Source: Microbacterium sp.
GTDB lineage: Bacteria; Actinomycetota; Actinomycetes; Actinomycetales; Microbacteriaceae
Reading direction: 5' to 3'
Length of the DNA: 34,368 nucleotides
Assembly (NCBI RefSeq): GCF_011620665.1
Contig: NZ_WOYQ01000025.1
Coordinates: 1 to 34,368 of the forward strand
Shown: positions 20,333 to 28,400 of the stretch, in pieces
How the letters are laid out: each line of letters starts with the position of its first letter
Numbering within the stretch: position 1 is the stretch's first letter
Notes under the pieces: generated by a model
Databases searched by the model: none
Told to the model about the DNA's origin: nothing
What the model saw: only the letters and a program-made list of their open reading frames with translations
Translations under genes and position numbers: made by a program

Positions 20333-21229
20333 GTGACGATCGTCCCGCCCCGCCCCGGTGAGCCGCGCCGCCCGGACGGGCCGCGCGATCCCGGCGACGC
20401 GTGGGTCGTGACCGCCGACGGCACCCGCTATTGGGGGCGTTTCGGCGCTGCCGGACTGCTTGCGGTCGACGCTGAGCGCGGCGTGCTGCTGCAGCACCGG
20501 GTCGCGTGGAGCCACCACGGCGGCACATGGGGGCTGCCGGGCGGCGCGCGTCACCAGGGCGAATCAGCGTGCGACGCTGCGTTGAGAGAGTCGGCCGAAG
20601 AGGCGGGGGTTCCCGCCGATGCCGTGCGCCCCCGACTGATCAGCATGTACGACGCGGATGTCTGGACCTATGCGACGGTGGTCGCCGACGTGACCGTGCC
20701 GTTCGAGCCCGTCATCAGCGATCCCGAGAGTCGTGAGCTGGCGTGGGTCCCGGTGGATGCCGTCGACGCCTACCCGCTGCATCCCGGCTTCGCCGCGTCG
20801 TGGCCACGGCTGCGCATGCTGCTCGACACGCACCCCGCGGTGCTCGTCGACGCCGCCAATGTCGTCGGCTCGGTACCCGACGGATGGTGGCGCGATCGTG
20901 CGGGGGCAGCGGATCGGTTGCTGGCGCAGTTGACGGCACTTGCGGGCCGTGGGGTCGCCGCCGCGCGCCTCGGGCTTTCCGAGCACGTTTGGTTTCCGGA
21001 GATCATCGCCGTGCTCGAGGGCGATGCGCGGGGGGCCGACGATGTCGCAGGTGTGACGGTCGTGCGCGCCGCGGGCGCGGGCGACGATGAGATCGTGGCG
21101 ACCGCCGAGAGGCTGATTGCACGCGGGCGCGCCGTTTCGACGGTTACGAGCGACCGCGAACTGGGATCGCGGCTCGAGCGAGCGGCGGCATCCGTCCGCC
21201 CTGTCGGGTGGCTTCGCGACCAGTTGTGA
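20333..21229 (+). CDS. Nudix hydrolase fused to a NYN/PIN-like domain
   Basis: 298 residues. Residues about 20-160 are a Nudix hydrolase with a complete box (GGARHQGESACDA then ALRESAEEAGV). From about residue 168 a second domain starts VLVDAANVVGSVPDGWW and ends near residue 290. It contains STVTSDRELGSRL, and both stretches fit the Asp-containing strands of NYN (YacP-like, PIN-fold) nucleases. The likely job is hydrolysis of a nucleotide-linked substrate coupled to RNA or nucleotide processing; the exact substrate is unknown. GTG 20333 is chosen as the first start after a 58-bp gap, and no good ribosome-binding site is visible beyond CTGGGA. Confidence 0.82.
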   Translation: MTIVPPRPGEPRRPDGPRDPGDAWVVTADGTRYWGRFGAAGLLAVDAERGVLLQHRVAWSHHGGTWGLPGGARHQGESACDAALRESAEEAGVPADAVRPRLISMYDADVWTYATVVADVTVPFEPVISDPESRELAWVPVDAVDAYPLHPGFAASWPRLRMLLDTHPAVLVDAANVVGSVPDGWWRDRAGAADRLLAQLTALAGRGVAAARLGLSEHVWFPEIIAVLEGDARGADDVAGVTVVRAAGAGDDEIVATAERLIARGRAVSTVTSDRELGSRLERAAASVRPVGWLRDQL

Positions 21230-21275
21230 GATGGGCCGTTCGGGCACTCTCCGCGGATGGTGACGGGTCGGCGCG

Positions 21276-21647
21276 CTACTGGTCGAGGTCGCGTCCGCGT
21301 AGGCGGTCGATATCACGCCGCTCGCGCTTGGTCGGGCGCCCCGCGCCGCGGTCACGCACGGCGACCGATGTCAACGGCGCGCGCACGGGGGTGCGATCGT
21401 CGAAGGCCAGCGCCGCAGCCGGCGCGCCGACCCGTTTGGTCAGCAGCTCACGTACAACGAGGATCCGGTCGAAGCCCGCGAGCCGCACCCTGATCTCGTC
21501 GCCGATCCGCACGATCTGTGAGGCTTTGGCCTTCTCACCTCCGACGCGCACGTGCCCCGCGCGGCACGCGGTCGTTGCGGCCGAGCGCGTCTTGTAGACG
21601 CGGATCGCCCACAGCCACGCATCGACGCGCACGCGGGAAGAGGCCAT
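21276..21647 (-). CDS. S4-domain RNA-binding protein (Hsp15/HslR-like)
   Basis: 123 residues. The S4 fold begins at residue 4 (RVRVDAWLWAIRVYKTRSAA) and continues CRAGHVRVGGEKAKASQIVRIGDEI. The basic C-terminal tail GRPTKRERRDIDRLRGRDLDQ is the typical end of this family. In E. coli Hsp15 binds free 50S subunits carrying a stalled nascent chain and helps recycle them. I start at ATG 21647 because the family begins a few residues before the VDAWLW motif; the frame is open further upstream without similarity. It is convergent with the Nudix-NYN gene, 46 bp apart. Confidence 0.88.
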   Translation of the reverse strand: MASSRVRVDAWLWAIRVYKTRSAATTACRAGHVRVGGEKAKASQIVRIGDEIRVRLAGFDRILVVRELLTKRVGAPAAALAFDDRTPVRAPLTSVAVRDRGAGRPTKRERRDIDRLRGRDLDQ

Positions 21648-21880
21648 GCTCTGATTCTGCCCGCTCAGCGCAGCGCGAGCGGCGCGATCGGTCGGCTCGG
21701 CGTGAGTCGGACGACCTCGATCGCGCTGGCGTTCAAGAAGACCGACAGTGCGCCGTGGAAGAACGCCGTGGAAGAACTCAGGGCGCGACGGTACCGCCGA
21801 GTCCCCACAGGTGCGGACGGTTCGCTGGCGCCATCCGGACCGGGTAGGATTGGGGAGTTGTCCGCGTGCGGACGGCGGAC
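21648..21880. other. Intergenic stretch before the tRNA region, probable promoter
   Basis: No gene is supported here. It contains a short direct repeat, CGCCGTGGAAGAA, near 21750-21775. A possible promoter, TTCGCT (21821-21826) with TAGGAT (21845-21850) 18 bp apart, is placed correctly for the tRNA copies that follow. A small inverted repeat GTCCGC-GT-GCGGAC sits at 21860-21873. Confidence 0.4.
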
Positions 21881-21950
21881 CGCGATGTGGCACAGCTTGG
21901 TAGCGCACCTGAGTGGGGGTCAAGGGATTTACGCCTCCCGGGCGGCCCGA
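21881..21950 (+). pseudogene. Degenerate tRNA-Pro copy
   Basis: The stretch repeats the intact tRNA-Pro that starts 91 bp later. The D-arm and anticodon region TGGCACAGCTTGGTAGCGCACCTGAGTGGGGGTC match almost base for base and keep the GGG anticodon. The 3' end CGGCCCGA resembles CAGCCCGA. The acceptor stem has several mismatches, and the T-arm with its GGTTCAAATCC core is lost, so it cannot fold as a functional tRNA. It is best read as one unit of a tandem duplication that has decayed. Confidence 0.75.
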
Positions 21951-21971
21951 ATAACTGAAAACTGAATGCCA

Positions 21972-22045
21972 CGGGCTGTGGCGCAGCTTGGTAGCGCACC
22001 TGACTGGGGGTCAGGGGGTCGCAGGTTCAAATCCTGTCAGCCCGA
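21972..22045 (+). tRNA. tRNA-Pro (anticodon GGG)
   Basis: 74 nt. Acceptor arms CGGGCTG (21972-21978) and CAGCCCG (22038-22044) pair perfectly, with discriminator A at 22045. The anticodon stem CCTGA/TCAGG encloses loop CTGGGGG, giving anticodon GGG. The T-arm GCAGG-TTCAAAT-CCTGT is intact. CCA is not encoded. A protein frame that runs through the gene in plus orientation is spurious. Confidence 0.97.
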
Positions 22046-22048
22046 CAG

Positions 22049-22060
22049 AAAAAGCCCCGG
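22049..22060 (+). terminator. Left half of a tRNA terminator, right half missing
   Basis: AAAAAGCCCCGG directly after tRNA-Pro looks like the 5' arm of the usual hairpin ending in CCGGGGCTTTTT. The complementary arm is not found in the next 100 bases. This marks a probable deletion or insertion breakpoint at about 22060. Confidence 0.5.
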
Positions 22061-22130
22061 TAGATCTGAGGATCCGCCGGAAGCCGAGGGGGATGCACTC
22101 GAGGAGGCGCCCCTCACTGATGAGGAAGCT

Positions 22131-22562
22131 GTGTGGTTGAGCCAGCAACAGCCGCTGGGCGAGGTTGCTTACCTCGCGGAGACTGCATATCCAGGTGAGT
22201 TCGCGTACGCGTTCCTCGGTGCTCAGGGAAACGACTTCAAGATCGGTTTCAAGGATGATGTGCCTCCAGAGATCGTCGCTGCGCTTTCGAAGACTGGTCT
22301 GAGCTCTTCGATCGAGGAGCACGTGGGGTTCACGCAAGCCGATTATGAGGACGCGACGAGGAGCGTCATTCGCGAGTTCGATGGACTCGCGGCTCCGGAG
22401 GTGCAGTTCGTCGTCGGGCCGACTCCCGAGATCTCGGTAGGTAGCATCACCGTCACCGTTCACGGCGGGAGCGAAGGGACGCTTGCAGAGGCGAAGCGCG
22501 TCTTCGATTCGTTGACGGCGCCTGTGCCGTTCGAATTGATCTGGGGGCGCACCGTCGACTGA
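22131..22562 (+). pseudogene. Hypothetical protein, probably a 5'-truncated gene remnant
   Basis: Protein-like sequence rich in Glu and Ala (LGEVAYLAETAYPGEFAYAFLG, then VPPEIVAALSKTGLSSSIEE, ending APVPFELIWGRTVD). Protein-like composition already begins near 22066, immediately after the broken terminator arm. No ATG or well-placed start exists before GTG 22131, which has GAGGAAG just upstream and would give a 143-residue product. The simplest reading is the C-terminal part of a larger, possibly secreted, protein cut off by recombination next to the tRNA. A functional short gene from GTG 22131 cannot be excluded. Function not recognised. Confidence 0.55.
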
Positions 22563-22824
22563 TCAGGTCACGCTTTCCAGCTACAATCGCGCTGGCGGAA
22601 CATAGCTGCTGAACTCGTCTGGCACGGGTGTTTGCACTTCTGGATTTGTGGTCAATTCAGAATCAAACGCCGACCTCGGATTGCTCACCGCGGGCCACTG
22701 CCCGAACTCGCTGCGGTTTCACCACATTAAACGGCTGAGCGCCTCGCCCCCGCTCTCTGTGGATCAGGGGACCAAGGGGACCAGAACGCCTGCGGGGCCA
22801 CTCGTCCCGGCTCCGTAGCGCATC
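22563..22824. other. Non-coding or decayed stretch
   Basis: No frame with convincing protein character. Base composition is visibly less GC-rich than its surroundings around 22600-22740 (for example CAATTCAGAATCAAACG). A short near-repeat GGGGACCAAGGGGACCAG occurs near 22766. I see no RNA gene or strong hairpin. Confidence 0.5.
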
Positions 22825-22980
22825 ACGGGCGTAGACCTGCGCACCTGAGACGTTCGCGTGCCGGTCGCTGTCCAGCACCGCCAGCACCTCGGCGCGTTCG
22901 GCTGAGCGCAACGCCGCGGGGTGCGGGCGGGGTGCCTCCTTCGGCCCGTGGACTCGTGGTTTCGGGTTCGGATCCGGGAA
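22825..22980 (-). pseudogene. IS3-family transposase OrfB remnant
   Basis: On the minus strand one frame reads PNPKPRVHGPKEAPRPHP, then LRSAERAEVLAVLDSDRHAN and VSGAQVYARD. This is the N-terminal pattern of IS3-family OrfB proteins (AERxxVLxVLxSxRFxDxxPAQVYA) just before the integrase core. No start, no DDE domain and no complete element remain, so this is a short relic. Identification is by motif memory, not by alignment. Confidence 0.6.
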
Positions 22981-23046
22981 TGCTGAAGTTTCGGTTGACT
23001 CCGGGACTGCTTTGATCTGATTGATCGGGGCGGGAAGGATGAAGTC

Positions 23047-23124
23047 ATGCCGGTGAAGTCCTCGGAGGAGTTCAAGCGCGACCCGGTCGCTCCGGCGACA
23101 GTCCGAATCTCGTCATCGGCGTAG
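23047..23124 (+). pseudogene. IS3-family transposase OrfA N-terminal remnant
   Basis: A 25-codon frame begins MPVKSSEEFKRDPVA and stops after AISSSA-like residues. MPxKxxEEFKRDxVA is the hallmark start of IS3-family OrfA, whose helix-turn-helix should follow but is absent. GGAAGGATG precedes it, as in intact elements. It is oriented opposite to the OrfB relic about 65 bp away, so the two are not one simply truncated element. Confidence 0.6.
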
Positions 23125-23201
23125 GATCGTGTACGGGCTCGCAGCGATCCGCGACGATCGATCGCTGGGCATGCGGACCGGATCATCGAAGGAGAGAACC
23201 C

Positions 23202-23966
23202 ATGACCGGGCAGTTCAATGGCAAAGTCGCACTGGTGACAGGTGCCGGATCGGGCATCGGCAAGGCGGTCGCGCTCCAGCTCGCGACAGAAGGAGCGACG
23301 GTCGTCGCGCAGGACCTGCGGCTCGAAAGCGCCGAAGCGGTGGTCGCCGATATCACCTCCGCGGGCGGCACGGCGACCGTGGTGGCGGGTGACGTGGGTG
23401 CACCAGAGGACGTCAAGGCCGCCGTCGCCGTCGCCGTCGACACATATGGGTCCTTGCACCTCGCCTTCAACAACGCAGGGATCGGCGGGCCTCAGGGACT
23501 CGTCGGCGACTACGACGACACCGACGGCTTCGCGGCCTACCGTCAGCTCGTTGCGGTCAATCTGGATTCTGTCTACTACGGACTCCGCTATGAGATCCCC
23601 GCGATCCTCGCCGCGGGCGGCGGGGCAATCGTCAACATGTCGTCGATCCTGGGACTGGTCGGCGAGCCCACGGCGGCGCCGTACACGATGGCAAAGCACG
23701 GTGTAGCCGGGCTGACGAAAGCTGCCGCTGCCGGGTACGCCTCACAGGGCATCCGAATCAACTCGGTGCACCCCGGATACATCGACACGCCGCTCCTGTC
23801 GTCGCTGCCCCCGGAGGCGTATGACGCACTCACCGCTAAACACCCTGCCGGACGCCTGGGCACGGCCGAAGAGGTCGCCAATCTCGTCACCTTCCTCCTG
23901 AGCGACAAGGCGAGCTTCATCACCGGCTCCCAGCACGCCATCGACGGCGGCTACACAGCGGTCTGA
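23202..23966 (+). CDS. SDR-family oxidoreductase (classical)
   Basis: 254 residues. The cofactor motif TGAGSGIG is near residues 13-20, with D/R-type residues after the second strand (QDLRLES). NNAGIGG lies near 91. The catalytic Ser is in IVNMSSILG, and Tyr-Lys in YTMAKHG. The C-terminus has the common FLLSDKASFITGSQHAIDGG signature. It is an NAD(P)-dependent dehydrogenase or reductase on an unknown alcohol or ketone. ATG 23202 follows AAGGAGAG. It stands alone between IS relics and the Wadjet operon, so it may have been carried in with them. Substrate cannot be predicted. Confidence 0.92.
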   Translation: MTGQFNGKVALVTGAGSGIGKAVALQLATEGATVVAQDLRLESAEAVVADITSAGGTATVVAGDVGAPEDVKAAVAVAVDTYGSLHLAFNNAGIGGPQGLVGDYDDTDGFAAYRQLVAVNLDSVYYGLRYEIPAILAAGGGAIVNMSSILGLVGEPTAAPYTMAKHGVAGLTKAAAAGYASQGIRINSVHPGYIDTPLLSSLPPEAYDALTAKHPAGRLGTAEEVANLVTFLLSDKASFITGSQHAIDGGYTAV

Positions 23967-24121
23967 TCCTGACGACTGCTTCTCTGAGGCTTCCGGCGAC
24001 CTGCAGAGACGTCGCTGCCCGCGCGGGTTAAATCGGCGAGGATCTACGATCGACGCAACGCGCACGGCCTGGATGTCGCCTTCGCCGGGCGGGATCATCG
24101 CGTAGTTTCTGGCGGTTCCCA

Positions 24122-24142
24122 CCCTGATGCTTTCGATCAGGG
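24122..24142. terminator. Possible terminator between convergent SDR gene and jetD
   Basis: CCCTGAT and ATCAGGG form a perfect 7-bp stem around a 7-nt loop (GCTTTCG). It lies 32 bp beyond the jetD stop on the minus strand. No T run follows, so this is only a candidate. The rest of 23967-24173 shows no gene I can support. Confidence 0.35.
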
Positions 24143-24173
24143 CGAACTTCCAGCATCCCCCAGGCTGGCAGCT

Positions 24174-25400
24174 CTACGCGGATGACGCCGTGCCGGGCAG
24201 GGGTCCCAGCGGCAACTCGGGTTCATTCACCTCGGCGTTCTGCTCCAGGTGGTGGAGATGACTCATCGCCCAGTCCCAATCGATCCGTTCTTGCTCCAGG
24301 CGGACGGCGGGCCCGTAGCGGTCAGAGACGAGGTCGGCGTAGAGCGCAGATTCGGTGCCGCTCAACCTGTCGAGAGCGACATCGGTCGGCACGTTCTCGC
24401 GGCCCCACCGAGGTTCGTGCGCCAAGAGAGTCGCCCGATCCATCAGCACGGACCGTGCGTGCGGCAGGTGCGCCCGCACGCGATTGAGGATGGCGAAACC
24501 GTGTGTGTCGATGTCGCCCCAGTAGTCGACCTCCGTGTTCTCCAGCCACTCCAGGGACGCCGACTGGTCGGCGTCGTAGCCCTTGCCCCAGAGCACCACG
24601 CCGCCCCGCCGGACCGGGACGCTGAGATACGTGACCTCGTTCTCCACAATGAGCGCATGCCGTGCCCGCACGCGCATGAGGCTCAATTCAGCCGTGCGGA
24701 ATACCGCTTCGGTGAGCCCTGCCGGCACCGCCAGCACGGCAGGATCGAACCGCAGCCGTACGGTCGAGGGCTTGGTCGCCAAACCCAGGGCGCGTGCGAA
24801 CGGGCCTGCCGCGCTGGGCACGTCGAGCATCGAGGCCAGAGGTCCTCGGTGCCGTTCGATGAACTTGGTGTCCACGCCGGGCGCGTTCACCTGACGTTGG
24901 TAACGCCCCGAGCCTCGGTGGCCATCGAGCCACGCGTAGGCCGCGAGCATTGCCGACCAGTCTTCCGCAAGGGCCGTTGCGGCCAGCGGCGAGGTCAACG
25001 CCCATTCCCGTGCGCGTGGGACCGGCGCGGACCGGTCGACGATCTCGCGGAAGGCCGCGGCATCCGTCGCCGTGCCCAAGAGCAGCCAGGCCTGCTCGTA
25101 CGAGCTGATCACCACGCGCACCGGCACTTCGGTCGCTCCTGCCAGCCGTCCGCCGATGCGCCCCATCACCGTAGTGAATGCCCGGCCCTCGCGTGAGGCG
25201 CGCCGTACGGACTCGACCCACGCACGCGCCGCATCGAAGTGGTCGCCGAGATCGGCCGCACTCGGCCCGCGCAGCGGAATCTCGACAACCGGGAAAGGCG
25301 TGCTCAGGGCGAACGCCCGCAGGAGCGTGCCGTCATCCCAGCGCCGACGCACCGTCGCGACAATGCCCGCCGGCGAGGTCCAGCGCGCCGGGTCGCTCAC
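24174..25400 (-). CDS. jetD: Wadjet subunit JetD (Toprim-like nuclease)
   Basis: 408 residues. The N-terminal half matches the DUF3322-type region (ending near residue 215). The C-terminal half is the DUF2220, topoisomerase VI-like Toprim domain: the acidic residue is in LIVENEVTYL (Glu253/Glu255) and the metal-binding D-x-D in YWGDIDTHGF (Asp296, Asp298). In Wadjet, JetD cleaves circular DNA that the JetABC motor has looped and extruded, protecting the cell against plasmids. GTG at 25400 overlaps the jetC stop by 4 nt. An in-frame extension upstream lies wholly in jetC and is ignored. The catalytic residues appear intact, so it should be active. Last gene of the operon. Confidence 0.93.
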   Translation of the reverse strand: MSDPARWTSPAGIVATVRRRWDDGTLLRAFALSTPFPVVEIPLRGPSAADLGDHFDAARAWVESVRRASREGRAFTTVMGRIGGRLAGATEVPVRVVISSYEQAWLLLGTATDAAAFREIVDRSAPVPRAREWALTSPLAATALAEDWSAMLAAYAWLDGHRGSGRYQRQVNAPGVDTKFIERHRGPLASMLDVPSAAGPFARALGLATKPSTVRLRFDPAVLAVPAGLTEAVFRTAELSLMRVRARHALIVENEVTYLSVPVRRGGVVLWGKGYDADQSASLEWLENTEVDYWGDIDTHGFAILNRVRAHLPHARSVLMDRATLLAHEPRWGRENVPTDVALDRLSGTESALYADLVSDRYGPAVRLEQERIDWDWAMSHLHHLEQNAEVNEPELPLGPLPGTASSA

Positions 25401-28400
25401 GCGCCGCTCCGTTGGCGCTCGCGGAACTCCTCGATCGTCAGCGTATGCACGCGGGACGAGGCACCCGTCGGATTGTCGACGAAGCCGATCGAGCTGACAT
25501 ACGGCTCGATCACATGCACCTTCTGCAGCGGTGTCACGATCAGCAGCTGCAATCCGAGCTTCGCGAACAGTTCGAGGGCATAGCGCGTCGACGCGTCCGA
25601 CCCGCGGCCGAAGGCCTCGTCGATGACCGCGAAGCGGAAGTCGCGTGACTTCTCGACGCCCCACTCCAAGCCGAACTGATAGGCGAGGGATGCCGCCAAG
25701 ATCGTGTAGGCGAGCTTTTCCTTCTGCCCGCCCGACTTGCCGTCTGAGTCGGTGTAGTGCTCGAACTCTTCGCCGGTACGACGATCCCTCTCGCTCGCCG
25801 CAAAGGTGTACCAGTTGCGCACGTCGGTGACGCGGCGCATCCAGACCCGGTCACCGTCGGCGTGTCCGACGCGGCCCTTGAGCCGCTCGATCATGTGACG
25901 GATTTGCTCGAACCGCTGTTCGACATGGGGTGCGTCTTCACTTGCGCTGAGGACATCGGCGGTGGCGTCGCGCAGATCGGAGCGGAACTGCCGGACGTCT
26001 TGGTTCACCGTCGGCTCGGCTACGAGGACGATGATGCGACCCGGGTTGTAGTCGATCGCGGCGAGCGCCTCGTTGATGATCTCGACACGCCCGCGGATTT
26101 CGTCGGCCTGACGGCGTAGCCACGCGTTGAACTGCGCGAGTTCGCGCACGGCGTTCGTATTGAGCTGATGACGGAACTCGGCCTCGAAGCGCGGAAGGTC
26201 GTCACGGGTGACACGGTCGTGCAGTGCCCGGAAATCGGGGATCGAGCGCACGTTCGCGTCAAGCTCGGCACGCTGCTCGGGCCATCGCCGCAGGAACTCG
26301 CCCATCTGCTGCTGGATACCGGTGGTATAGCCGTTCATCTCACGCTGAGTGGACTCCACCGCCGAGGTGAGCACGTCGATGAGCGTCCCGCGCAGTCGAT
26401 CGCAGTCCTCGACGGTGCGCACGACGACGCGGGTGGCGCGGTCGGCGAGCGCCGGGTAGAGGGCGCGCGCCCGCTCCACGACGTCTGGACCCATGGCGGC
26501 CAGTGCATCATCCTCGGAACTACGCCGCGCCTGTGCAGCGGTCACTGCGGCGCGCGCCGCCCCGATGCGCCCGATCACGGCCTCTGCCTCGGTGCCGAGC
26601 GCGGCGTCCTGAGCATCGAGCGCTTCGAGTTGCGCATCGATCGCAGCCAGCTGCGACGACCCTCCGACGAGGCGATCGCGCTCGGCCTCCAGCGCTGTGA
26701 GCGTCTCGTCTGCTGCTTTAGTGTCGATCTCCGACCAGGAGCGATACTGTGCGAGCGCCGCAAGCACCTCGCCCCGACTCGACAGGACGCCCGCTTCGTC
26801 CTCTATCGCGGTCAGGTGCTGTTCGAGAAGATTCAGCTCGGAGTTAGAGCTGTCGAGCTCTGCCTGCAGGGCGGCGATCTTCTGCTCGCTCCCGCGGCCG
26901 AGCACCCACCGGCGCGGATCGCCCGCGCTGCTGCGATCGTCCTTCTCGTGCCGATCCCGGTCGCGTACGAGACCCTCGCGCGTGACGGCCCGGTCTTCAC
27001 GGCGCAGTTGATCCACTGATGCCGCGAGCACATGGTCTGCGCGCACTGCGAGTTCTGCGGCCAGATAGTCGGCGAACGCTCCCGGCTCGATCGCGATCGC
27101 ATCGACCAGACGGCTTCCGGCGTGGGGCGTGGGCACGGCGCGAACCCGCCTTTCGGGAACCCGCAGATACACGAGTTTCGCGTTGAGCCGGTTGTCGTTG
27201 ACCCAGCTCGACAGCGCCGCGTAGTGCTGCTGCGGCACGAGCATCGTGAGCGCGAAGCCGCGCAGCACGCGTTCGGCAGCGCCTCGCCACGGGGCATAAT
27301 CCTCGGTCACCTCGAGCAGCTCACCCGCGAACGGCACGTCGTCCTCGCTGATGCCGAGAGCGAGGCAGAGGCTCGCTCGCACCCGGTTGAGGTCTCCGGG
27401 CAGGCTGTTGCGCCGCTCGCTCAGGCTCTCGATCTCCTGCTTCGCAGCGTCGCGCGAGCGGCGCGCATCGGTTCGCCGCTCGAAAAGGGGCTCGCGGCGG
27501 CGCTTGAGCTCTTCGCGCTGATCGTCGAGCCGGGCGCGCTGAAGCCCCGCCTCCTCGGCACGTGCGAGGAAGGCGTCGCCGTCGTCCGCGGGCTCGAGCG
27601 CCGCAGAGCGCAGCAGGACGTCGTATCGGCGGCGGCGTTCGGCCCGAGCGGAGCGGACCTCTGCCGCGCGGGGGATTTCGGAATCCAGCTCCTTCAGGCG
27701 ATCGCCGCCGACACCCGCCCGTTCGAGCTTCAGTCGGTCGCGCTTGGGCACGAGCGCCTCGCGTTGCCGGGCGACGTCGACCCTGCGCGCATCGAGGGCG
27801 GAGACCTCGACGTCTCGCGCAGCGATCTCATCGTCGAGCAGCGCGCGCACCCGTTCGCTGATGTAGGGCACGACAGCGCTGCGCTGATCCACCAGAGCGG
27901 CGTGGCGAGCCGTCGCGTCGTCGAAGCGATCCGCCGCGGTGACCAGTGGTGCGAGCACGGCCAGCTGGTCGGTCGCGGTGCGTACGGCTTCGTGCGACTT
28001 CACGAGATTCTCGAAGTGGTCCACGATCGCCTTGACCCGTGGCCCGGCATCCACGGGCTCGAGCATGTGGTCGCGCACGAAGTCATTGAGGTTGCCGACC
28101 GACTTCATCGAGACGGTTTGATGGAACAGATCCATCGCCTGCTCCGACCGGATGCCGAGGAGCCGACGCACCCGGCGGTGGTAGTCCGGGAACGTGCTGT
28201 CGACGTCGGCGCCGCGGGCGCGAAGTCGGCCGCGAAGGGACTTGAGGTCGGACCCGAAGTCGGTGAAATCGGGGTCGATCGACAGAGCCGCGGATGCCGT
28301 GACGAAGAAGCGATCGGGTTGACCCACGCGGTCCTTCTGATGGAACACCTGCGCGATCGTGACGCTCTCGTCGTATCCATCGTTCGCGAAGACCCCGAGG

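Noticed and set aside
21702..21965. Plus-strand frame including TSIALAFKKTDSAPWKNAVEE upstream of tRNA-Pro
   Set aside because: It looks briefly protein-like but continues through the degenerate tRNA copy, has no ribosome-binding site, and matches nothing I recognise.
21966..22130. N-terminal extension of the hypothetical ORF running through tRNA-Pro
   Set aside because: It would translate the tRNA gene itself; only the part after about 22060 has protein-like composition.
25401..25664. Longer start for jetD, 88 codons upstream
   Set aside because: The extra part lies in the jetC coding end, is Arg-rich shadow sequence, and the GTGA overlap start gives the family-size protein.
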